64,000 nucleotides of DNA from NCBI GenBank assembly GCA_918807975.1, contig OU964928.1, positions 13,103,823 to 13,167,822 on the forward strand, in the 5' to 3' direction. The notes beneath the pieces were generated by a model, which was given only the letters and a program-made list of their open reading frames with translations, was not told the origin of the DNA and ran no database searches. The position numbers and the translations under genes were made by a program. The stretch comes from Aplidium turbinatum. Its lineage: Eukaryota > Chordata > Ascidiacea > Aplousobranchia > Polyclinidae. Of the stretch, positions 45,196 through 57,100 are shown in pieces (position 1 is the stretch's first letter; each line of letters opens with the position of its first letter).

Positions 45196-48100
45196 GTAGG
45201 CTACTAGTAAATACTAATTGATAGCCTAAGCAAAAGTACAGCAAGCAATTGTTGCAAATTTTTGTATTGTGTTAGTATGTGTTGCATCGCCATCAGGTTA
45301 AATTGGTAATTGATTTTTATATTTAAAAGTGGAAACACCGATTTTGTACAATGACTGATTTTGTTTTAAAATGTGCTTATTACTGATTGAAGACTGAAGT
45401 GAACTAATAAGAAGCTTACTGTTACCTAACGTGTCAATATACTTTCTAAATCATATATATGCTTGTGCTGAGTATTCTTAGACAGTCTACAAACACAACA
45501 TATAAACTGGCGACGAGGATTGGATTTTAAAAAGTTGTTTTCAGCAAGAAACCACTTTACAATGAGTAACAAAGAACTTGTTGAGCTACTGAAAACACAG
45601 TTACAACAGCAAAAGCTTCAAATTGAAGAACAGAATAAGCAAAGTAAAGAACAAATGGATATATTTCTTAAAACTATTCAGAAAATGGGAGAAAGTACCA
45701 GTGGAACTTCTACACACACTGAAAATGTAAGTTCTGTTTCCAATGTAATGCCTAACTTTAGTGCATTTGATCCATCAATGGAGCTATGGACTGACTACTA
45801 CTCTCGATTTGAAACATTTGTTAATGCCCATTCTGTTCCAGAAGTTAAAATTCCTCAAGTCTTTCTTACAAACCAGTCTCCTATGGTATACAAATTACTT
45901 CAAAATTTAGCCTTGCAACAACAACCATCAGTTGATGTCAACAAGCTAAACATAAACAACATTGTTACTTTCATGTCAGAACAATATGACCCTAAAAGAT
46001 TTGTTATTCGTGAAAGATATAAATTCTGGAGTGATATGAAACGTCGACCAAATGAATCTATCAATGATCTAGTTGCTCGGATCAGACAAGATGCAATTAC
46101 TTGTGACTTTTCCTCTATTGCAAACCCTCAAGATGAGGCTATGTGTACCAAATTTCTTTGCTCTATCAAAAATGAAGCTGTTTTGAAAGCAATTTTCAAA
46201 GAAAAAAGTGATCAATTGACTTTTGCAAAGGCAATTCAAATTGCTATTGAGATTGAAGAAGCCGCTCAGGTTGCAAAAGAAACTGTATATGGCTCAAACA
46301 TTTTTCAACAAAGCCAAACCAATGTTGTTAAGCATCGCCAAGAGTATAAAGGCCCAGAAAAGAACCGCTTTTCTAGTAAATATTCAGGTGCTGCTAAAAA
46401 CCAAAGTGAAATGGGTTTTGGCCTAACTTGCATTCGCTGCGGCAAGAAAGGACATCTGCCAAAAGTTTGTCGCTATAAAAATGCTAAATGTCACTACTGT
46501 GATAAAATAGGTCACATTGAATCAGCCTGTTTAGCCAAACGAAAAGATCAATCTGTAAAGACAATTACTTCAGCTAAACTACAAACTGTGAAAGCTATTA
46601 ATGCTGTTCCTCAATTAGAACAAACCATTCAAATTGATGGGAAAAACATTTCGTTTGAAGTTGATACTGGAGCAGGTGAAAACTTTTTGTCAAAAACAAA
46701 TTGGTTAAAGTTAGGAAAACCATGTCTGCAGAACATTGACACAAATTTTGAGTCAGCTTCTGGACACAAGCTTCCTATACTGGGATTGTACTGCCCACAG
46801 CAAGTCAACCTTATCAAAGATGGTAAGAAGCTGAATACTGACAACAACAAGGATGTGACTTTCATCATTACTGAGGTACCACATTTAAATCTTTTGGGTA
46901 GAGATGCAATTAAAACATTGAAACTATCAATTGATTCCTTAATTTTTCCTCACAAATCAAGTACTTCTGTAAACCATGTTTTTGATTCATTGAGTCCTGA
47001 TACATCATTGCAAAAGGCATGCCAACAACTATGTCAAGAATTCCCTGAATTGTTTGAACCAGGACTAGGGTGTTTAAAAGATTTTGAGTTAAACATCAAT
47101 TTCAAGAATGATGCAAAACCAATATTTTGTAAACCACGCCCTGTACCTTTTGCATTACAAGATGAGCTAACTCAAGCCTACGATGCAGGTATCGCCAAAG
47201 GTGTCTGGAAAATGACCCAATTTAATGACTACGGTACTCCAGTTGTACCTGTACGCAAAGCCAAACTTCCTGGCCACAAAACTGCATCTATTCGCGTATG
47301 TGGTGACTATTCAGTTACTGTTAATTCTCAACTAGAGACGCATAGGCAACCACTGCCACTCCCAGAAGAATTGATGCAAAAGCTAGGAGGAGGCCATGGT
47401 TTTACAAAAATAGATTTATCTGATGCCTACAACCAAATTCCATTGACCCCTGAGAGTCAAAAGCGTCTTGCCTTGAGCACACACAAAGGTGTACTGTTAC
47501 AAATGAGGCTTCCATTCGGTATTAGTTCTGCTCCTGGTTATTTTCAGGAAATAATGTCTAAACTAACAGCTGATCTTAAAGGAGTTGCCGTATATCTCGA
47601 TGATATATTGGTAAGTGGTTCAAATGCCGAGGAGCACCTGCAAAACCTTCGAGCACTTTTGCAGCGCCTTCAAGAAAATGGTTTGAAATGTCGTTTAGAG
47701 AAATGTGTATTCGCTCAACCTAGTGTCGAATACCTTGGACATCGGCTATCAAAATCGGGGATAGCCAAAGGTGAAAAGGTGGATGCCGTATTACAAATGC
47801 CACCACCTCATGATGTTTCTACATTGAAATCATTCCTTGGATCTGTACAATTCTATGGTAAGTTCTTACCTAATCTTTCAACTGTTACTGAACCACTCTA
47901 CAAACTAACTCGTAAAGGCATTGCATGGGAGTGGAATCATGTACATGATGAAGTTTTTAGAAACCTTAAAGCAATGTTATGTGCGGAACATGTTTTGGCA
48001 CATTTTGATCCATCATTGCCTCTGGGAATTTCTTGTGACGCTTCAAGTGTTGGAATTGGTGCGATTTTTTTTCATCGCTTGCCAGACGGAAGCGAACGCC

Positions 48101-51100
48101 CAATCGCCAACGCGTCAAAAACCCTAACGGAAACACAGCGACGATACAGTCAAATACAGAAAGAGGCACTTTCCATAATTTTCGCATTGCAGAAATTTCA
48201 TCAATATTTATACGGACGAAAATTTATCTTGGTTACAGATCACAAACCGTTACTATCCGTTTTCGGTCCTTCTAAAGCAACTCCAGCTTTAGCAGCTAAC
48301 CGCCTGGCTCGGTGGGCTTTAATATTGAGTCAGTATGATTACTCTATTGAATATAGAAAAACTGGAGATCATGGCAATGCCGATGCTCTTAGTAGATTAC
48401 CCGTTGGTCCAGACCTTGACTTCGATGAGGAAGAACAAGAAGAAAATTCACACATTGTCAACGCAATCAAAACTATTAGTTTGCAATTAAATCCTGTCAA
48501 CTCTGATCTAATAACCAAGACTTCTTGCAAAGACCCAGTTATTGCGGCTGTCATGCGTTACACTCGTGAAGGTTGGCCGGATGCAAAAACTGCTGATACG
48601 ATTCAAACTGACAGCTATTCGGTGGAGGATTTCAGAAAAATCTCTTCATCTTTGTCCACGGAAAGCGGATGTTTATTGTACGGATCACGACTCGTGATCC
48701 CACAAACACTTCAGAAACAAGTGCTGCAACTGTTGCACCTTGGGCATTTTGGAATGCAACGTATGAAACAATTGGCTCGGACAGCTGTATACTGGCCGAG
48801 AATTGAAGAAGACGTTATGCAGGCTTGTCGCCAATGCATTAACTGCGCTGAACATCAGAACAAGCCTGAGAAGCCAATCAATCATCCATGGATGCTACCT
48901 GAAAAGCCATGGAGCAGAGTTCATATAGACCATGCGATCAATTTCATGGGGAGGAATTGGCTTGTTTTAATCGACGCTTTCTCAAAATATCCTTGTGTCC
49001 ATTCCACAACCTCTGTAGGTACTGAAGCTACAACCCAACTTCTTGAACAAGACTTTGCGCACTTCGGGTATCCCCATACCATTGTGTCGGACAATGCTAC
49101 AGCATTTAAGTCCGATGATTTCAAAAAGTGGTGCAAAGAACGAGGAATCGTGCATTTAACTGGTGCACCCTACCATCCAGCCACCAATGGTGCAGCTGAG
49201 AGGTTAGTGCAATCTTTCAAACAAGCCTTGAAGAAATCCAGCTTGCCACCACAGCAAGCCCTGCAAGAATTCCTCATTCAATACAGAAGAACTCCTTTAC
49301 CAGGAGGGTATTCACCATCGGAACTTCTAAACGGAAGAATCATTCGTACGAAGATAGATGCTTTGATGCCTTCACCAGCTCATGCTGCGCAAGGCAAACA
49401 AATGAACAACAACCGACGAGATCAACGCGACGTCGTCGTCAATGAACGGTATCCAGTGGGCACACCCTGCTATGCGTTGACTTATGGAACGCGAAATTCA
49501 AATTCTAAATGGGTTCCTGCCACGGTAGTAAAAGAGTACGGTACGCGAACTGTGAACGTGCGAGTCCAACCTCGAGGTCCGGTGTGGCGACGGCACGTGG
49601 ATCAACTCCGACCACGATACGAGACGCCAAATGACAATGATCTCGCAATCGACGATGACGTATTCGACATTTCTGATGATAAATTTTGTCTCAACGAATG
49701 TGTAAATTTACCCGGTGTTTCCCCAGCTAATGATAAAATGCCTGTAAACAACAGACGATCTACAAGACGTCGTAAGCCACGAGCTATACATGATTGTTGA
49801 CTCTTTCAATTATTTTCAAGAGTGGGTGTGAGGTGTTGCATCGCCATCAGGTTAAATTGGTAATTGATTTTTATATTTAAAAGTGGAAACACCGATTTTG
49901 TACAATGACTGATTTTGTTTTAAAATGTGCTTATTACTGATTGAAGACTGAAGTGAACTAATAAGAAGCTTACTGTTACCTAACGTGTCAATATACTTTC
50001 TAAATCATATATATGCTTGTGCTGAGTATTCTTAGACAGTCTACAAACACAACAGTATGGAATACAGTAACTGGATAAAGTAGATTAACAAGTACCGTAA
50101 CATTTTTTGCTTGCTTGCTTGACATTGTTCGTATAGTCAAAGATGGGCTAGATCACCAGTTTTGGTGATCAGATCAAAATCATTGTCTTTCAAGATCTTT
50201 TTCTATGTATACGGTTCTTCAAAAAACGCAGTTTTTTGATCAATGGCATTGCAAAAACAAAGTTTTACTTTTATTTCTGTTACTACGTACTTTCAACTTT
50301 CACTGCATTATATCAATATTTATTAAACCATTTATCTATCTGGCAACTTTGGTAGTGTTGTCTGCTATTAAAAAAGTTCAGACGTTTGAGGTCAGACAAA
50401 CCGCTCCAAACAAAATGAAAAACAAAAGCTATACCGTTCAAAAAAGCAGCATAGGTTTTCACACTATATTTGGCTATGCTCAGATCCTAAACATTTATTG
50501 GTCTGGTTGATTTACTATAATAAGCCACTTTTTTAGCACCACCACTCTGGCAAACTTTTAAAATATCTAAGGCTACATCAAAGAAAGCATACATTTTTTT
50601 AAAAGTCACAAAACAGAAATGTGAAAAAAATTAAATCATTTTTTTATCATACGCTAACGTCAACATGAATTATATACGTCAACATCAAGTATATATATCC
50701 TACGTAAGTTTACTTTTTTGTAACCAACACAAAATGCTTTTTCAATTTTGCAATGGCAACACTGACCAAAATCAAGACTTCAAATCGACTTTTCTTGGAC
50801 ACATATCATAATAACAGTGGCTTAATGTTAATAGTTGTCACTAATTGCTTTGTACATTACGAGTTCTAAAAAAATGACTCTATCTAAGCAAACTTAAATT
50901 TTAAAGCGATCTTGATCTTATTGATTTTCAAGTTCATGATCACACAAAAACGTGATCTTAGATCAAGATCACCAAAATAAAAGTTATCTTCAAGATCACG
51001 CCCATCTTCACATATATTAATAAGGCACCTGCAGCTAATAAGGCCCGGCCAGTAATAAGGCCCACCCCCTGGATCTCCGTTGTTACAAATCTTTTAAACA

Positions 51101-54100
51101 AAATTGGAAGCTCTGATTGGTGCTATGGTGAATTGAGACTAACTGGTAAAGTTTCACAGCCTAAAGTTGAGAACTTTTTGAGTTACGGAAAGTTGAAGTT
51201 TGGGGGGGGCTGAAATTGAGTGGTTTTATTAATTTTCACATATTTTAGACTGTTCTGCAGTTAACAAACCGCTTTGACTTCCATTTTTTTGCATTTTATG
51301 TGAAAGATATGTGCATGCTGATGCAGTAAAACCAATAAATTCGAACTTTTTTTCTTATTAAAGCAAGACTGATAATGATGATCAGACTAGGCTAATTTTG
51401 ATAATGAGGCCCATGGGCCCCTGGGGTAACGTTGTGCACCCCTGGTTAAGAAAGTGGGGGTTAAAGACTTGAGTGACCTAAAAAATTCTTGTTACACCAT
51501 TAATCCAATTTGTTATTGCAATGGAAATATCATAATTTCAGAATCAAAATACTTTAGTATCCCTACCATATCTAAAAACACCATGTCGCTTTTTAAAAAA
51601 TGGAGCATGGGGCGGGGGAGGGAATAGTTGTCTCTGTGTATTTAATTATTAGTTATGTGCCTGTGTTGCCGATTAGAATTTGTTTTGTGGTGTTGTTATT
51701 GTGAAAATACACCTTTTCCATCAATTTTGGTGCTAATTCAAACCGGGCCTTATTCAGAACACGTGCATCTAATAAGGCCCGCTTGAGATTTTTTTTATTT
51801 TTTTAATATTTTACAACTCCTTTAACTTAGAAACTTGTTTCACAGATATGTTGTTTAGATAGACCCAAAGTATCCTCATTCCAAGTTTCGTTCAAAATTA
51901 TGCAGTATTTAGAAAAATATTGAGGTTTGAAAATTAGCGGGCCTTATTAGCTGCAGGTGCCTTATAAGCATAGGTTTAGGTGGTAAATGTAAGATAAGTA
52001 TTCAAGTTATTTGTTTGGTTTGGTTGGTTTTGAATCTTTGTCCTCGGACTGGCAAAACTTTGGTAGGTTATTCCTGGTAGTTTTGCATGCTTGTAGAGGC
52101 TCTTGAGGCACGACCGGTTACCGAGATTGACAGAGTAAAGTTTCCGATTGTTGAAGTGTTGTTGCCGGAGAATTATTCCATTCATTAGGTGCCGCTGAAT
52201 AGAGAGCAATCCTGAAATGCGTTGCTCAAGCCCACAACCCGAGAGTCGAACCAGCGCCACGTGATCTTGAGCCGGGCGAGTTAGAATTTGATTCATGTAT
52301 TCAAGTGATTAAGTGATGCTTAACTGGTAATACAAAAATACGTTGCAGATGATTGGTACGCCGATATTTCTTGTAATGCTTCTGGTCGCTGTGAAGTTAT
52401 TTGGGGAACTTACACTAGTCCCTCCAATGCCAAACCTGGACCCTGCACCTTTGCATACTTTCCTCAGAAACGATTCTCACGTTTATGTTGCTCCAAATTT
52501 TACTGAAGCAATGGAGTAAGTTAACAAACGTTAGGCCTCATGATAAGCCTACTACTGATCACAAATATTCTTTTAGGTTACCGATATTGAAACAAATTTT
52601 TGATTACTATTGAATGCTCTACATTTACTTTCTTTGTTTACCCTTGTGATTTTGTTAAAATATGCCGGTTGTATAATATTTTCAAAACATTTATTGTGTT
52701 TAATTACTAGTTGAAGTTTAAATCTTTTTTGATGATGACGCATATAGCAGTGATGCGCAATGTGATCAAGGTGGTCGATCAAGAAATTTCAGTAAATCCA
52801 TAAATAAAGTAATGTTCAGAGAGCATTAAATTTTATAAGTTAATACAGTATTTTATGCAAAAATATAACTTTATGAAAGTGTCACTAAATAGGCTACTAC
52901 TCACCACCTACTCGAGCAGGTGTCAGCTTGCACTGCAATCTTAAAACTTCTTGTTGGCATATGATGGAGTGCTATAACCCCTCAGTAGCCTACTGAGAAT
53001 AAGTGCTTTGGTTTAATTTACGTTCCTGGCTGAGTACTATGCTGCAATTTGGTGGAGAAATGCTCTTAAAGACATTGTCGATATGCAGGTCAACAATTGC
53101 CTGCAAACTGTCGTTGGATGCCTTCAACCAGCTCCAACCTGTTTGCCCGTTCATGCAGGCATTCTGCTAGCTACTGTAAATTGCGGTGCCTGTAGGCCTA
53201 CACTGTACAGTTCTCATACTGAGAAGTAAAATCCAAACCCCGGCCAATCCATTACATGCAAACACATCAAGAGAACTATTAAAGCAACGTTTAGAATCAA
53301 GAAACTATTTAACTTTACTGCACATGATCTCTTGGCAGTACGGACGATGGGTGCTCTGATAGCAAACAGTGCAGCGTGGTGTGACACATGGCCAGGTAAC
53401 ACTTCTCCACTGCGTGATTAGATCACCAAGAGTCAGTCGGATTATGCTCTACAGACTTGCTTCATCTAGAGTTCTAGACCTAATCGCCTGCTCACTGCCA
53501 CTAGTGTAAGACGCTTTGGTGCGGACATGTTGCGTTAAGGCTTGACAGAAAATGCTGCCTGAGAGTGTGTGACTTTTAGGTGGCATTATTAGATATTGCA
53601 CTGTAGTTTCAATCGTATGTTGTAATTTTGGCTTTGTTTTATATTCATGTGTGTGTAAAGGTTCTGTTCATGCACCATTCATGCTTAAAGTACCAATCAT
53701 GCTTTGAGATGGTCCACAAAGATTTCAGTAGCAATTATGATTTACACTTTAAGGTTGCCCAGCACTGGCAGATAGCGAACAGTGTAGGCTACTTGTTAAG
53801 CTACTTTGAGTATCCTACTGTTAACATTTATTGACAGGGTTACGTATTCTATCTTTTATTCGTTCCAAACTATTTCTAAGTTTAAATTTTAATTCATGTT
53901 TTTTGGCAACCTCTAAAAACTTCAAGTTTAATGATTCTACATCGACACCCATATTGCGTTTACCAACATGTGAAGTTTCCTAGGTCAGTGTTGAAGCTTT
54001 TGAGTATATATTTTTGCGTTTGCGACAGCCTGTTTTTTAAACTAAGGTTTTCTATACTGTGGTTCGTGACGATTACACATGTGGTCCGCGACGATTGAAC

Positions 54101-57100
54101 AAAATAAAACTAATTTTCAACGTATACATTGTAGGCTACAGTAGGCTACGTGCAACGTCAAAGATGACAATTGCCAATACAAAGACAACATATAGGTCCA
54201 AACCATCACGACCTTTATGAACAGGCAGGGCCGTTGAAAGGATAATTTGGCCGGGTACCAATGAAATCTTCGTGCCTTAAATTAAAACATTTCAAAAAAT
54301 GTACTAAGCTTATATCTAAAGAATATGTGGTGGTTTCTTTTAGTTCCCGAACCCCTGGAAATTTTACGGGGCCTTAAAATTATCCCGGCCCGAGTCCAAA
54401 AGTACCCCCTGGAGCCTCTGTCAACGCTACTGTACACAGGTCATACCAATTAACGTTCAGTTTCAAATTTGACTGGAGGCCGATCTGTCAGCAACCATAC
54501 AGAACAAACAACCGTATAATCACCGAATTCTAGAAAAAAATCTGTCATTTTGAAACTAATGAATGTTCTTCAACCATGTTGGCACCACTGCTTGAATTGG
54601 AAACTATAATCATCGTCCCGCCGGTGAATATGTCGATCGATGGGGCAATCTAAATATAGGCCTACTGGTTCTGCCGCTGGGAAAGGATTTTAATTAAACT
54701 ATGTTTTCCAATTTACTTTGTCACAAATAAATTTCTAATGAAACCACTAAAATTAGATTTATCGATTTAGCTTGGTGCTTTCATTATTTCTTTGCACTAG
54801 AAAGCATTGTATAGATGTCAACCATTTGCTTTTGTATTTCAGACTGACCAAACGACTTCAAACTCTCCTACCAAATCTTGCATTTTCGATGTTTTCCGAT
54901 TTGGTAAGTAGCCTTCTTCAAGAGCTAGGCTATGCGACAAAGTAATGTTTTAAAAAAATTTAAATCATGTTCATCATACGCTAACGTCAACATGAAGTAT
55001 ATATCTTACGTAAGTTTACTTCTTTGCAACTGACACAAAATGCTTTTTCTAAAGGTAACTACTGTAAACAACCTCTTGAAATCATTGATCACAACGGTAA
55101 ACCATAATCTCTTCGTGGGAAAGTTGTAACATAAGATTTTCGGATGCAACTTTCCAAAAGGTACCATTAAAAAATCCCCTTTAAAGTTTGCTTGGTAATT
55201 ACAGAAGAAATAAGAGCAATAGCAGTGGTGGGAATCAAACCCACGTCAATGGAATGACTAGCCTATCACCGCCCTAACCCTCTGCGCCAAGTCAGCCGAT
55301 GGAAAACAAATGACCTAATTTAACTATGATTTGCGTTTTTCTTTTGTTTCGCAAAGGGGATTTTTTAATGGTACCTTTTGGAAAGTTGCTTCCCGGATCC
55401 GTTCGTCTGGGTTATAGGTGAATTGTTTGTAAACAGTTGCTCGTAAAGCAATTTTTCGTAAACAATTGTTCGTAAAATCAATTCTTCGTAAAGCAATTCT
55501 TCGTAAAGCAATTGTTCGTATACATCAATTCTTCGTATAGGTGAATTGTTCGTAAACAGGTGATAGGTCAATTGTTCGTGAACAATTTTTCGCAACAGAG
55601 GTGTGACAAAGGGGATGCAATCTTTGCTTATTTCTAGCAACAGTCCATGACGTTAGACGTCAGGTTCAGTAGACAACGGTTCTATGTGACGTTTGATTTA
55701 AAAATTGTCCGTAGCAGTCATCTATCGTAGAACAATGGCTCTCTCTGGTTATCTGTAGTTCGCCATAGTGGAACGCATAAGGTGGTTGCGTTGCATATCA
55801 TAGGTGTCACAATTCCTTCTAGGAATCTAGTACCTTCACGTAATGAGACTTTGCAAAGATTAATGGCGTCGTTTATTGGGATGTCAAACGCTAATAGTCA
55901 GATACATAGTCGAATAGTTCTATTAGTGAGATGATAGATGAAATGCTTGAACTGACGAATAGTTCACCACTTTCAGCACATAAAGAAATCAATTCTTGAA
56001 CAGTAAACCTCTTCGTCGTTTTCAAAATAAATATGCACTACTACAGTACTTGCAGTAGCTACTTTACAATTGGAAATAACTTCCACCTTCACAATCTATT
56101 CAATATCGGGTAGAACTCTACAATCGTCTTCAATGTAGTTTTTATTACAACTTCTATTCCCCATAATACACAACTCTAATAATAACTGTAATCAAATTAC
56201 GCCGCTATTTATAACAGGTTTACTTGAACTAGAAGCTTCGAGAGACTAGGGTAATATTACATCACAAGAATTCATTCTTCTGGTCAACAAGTGAAAGAAG
56301 TTTCCAGAGTCACACGTACACAAAATTTTCTAGAAACAGATTTCACAATAAAAAATTGCTTAACTAAAGGTTATCATAGATCAGTATACGACAAAACACC
56401 ACAACAGAATTACACAATTAAATAGTTCACTTATTCTAGAACAAAAATGTAGCCTGCCGCGGGACTACGTATAGCCTATCGATTGTGACAACACGCTTTT
56501 CTTGTAGGCATCTATGGATCAAGCCTACAAAGATTCTTCAATAGAACCTATTGGAATATATTTTCCAAATGAATTGTCTATCACTGAATATGCACTGCGA
56601 TACACTTACGGAAGCGTTCCCTCTTCTGATCGTTTTGATGTTTTAAGGAGTATGTAAATTTTACGTTTATTTTTGACTAGGCTACGACGCTACGTTCTAT
56701 TACAAGTATATAGTATGTATACATAAAGTTATTCAACATTCTGAAGTTAGTGTTACGCAGTTGGTGTACGGTACGTATTATAACAATATTATCATGACAT
56801 ACTTTACCGTACTAAATAACATGATACGTTCTACTAGTGAAAACTAAGCTGAACTAATACAAAATGTATAAGTAGGCTGGGGACTTAGACCAAAAATTTT
56901 GTTTTAACCCCCTTAAAATATGACGACACATGCAAAAACACCAAAAACTTACTTTCAGCGCTGAAAAATAACATTTACCCCTTTGAACATGGCGTTTGAA
57001 AATTTTGAGCATTTTAAAAATTTTTACTGTTTGTGGTAGCTAAACAAACCACTTTACTGATGTAACAAAAAAGTGCCTATTGCTTCGCTGAAGTCTTCTA

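Larger units (their letters stand above)
45280..50054 (+). mobile_element. Gypsy (Mag/K02A2.6-type) LTR retrotransposon, looks whole and very young
   Basis: LTRs of 221 bp at 45280-45500 and 49834-50054 read as identical. The duplication GTATG flanks both ends (45275-45279, 50055-50059). A primer site beginning TGGCGACGAGG follows the 5' LTR. One ORF (45520-49800, 1426 codons) carries gag, two CCHC knuckles (CIRCGKKGHLPKVC, CHYCDKIGHIESAC), protease (VDTGAGENF), RT (AVYLDDILVSG), RNase H and integrase (HX3H..CX2C, then catalytic core), in Ty3/Gypsy order. The element looks whole. It sits 84 bp downstream of exon 1 in intron 1 of ABCA gene 2, sense to the gene. Confidence 0.93.

Noticed and set aside
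46629-49136. Minus-strand ORFs inside the Gypsy element
   Set aside because: Shadows of the single plus-strand gag-pol frame.
53214-53402. Minus ORF rich in hydrophobic residues
   Set aside because: No neighbour, splice or motif support; likely chance in intron 2.
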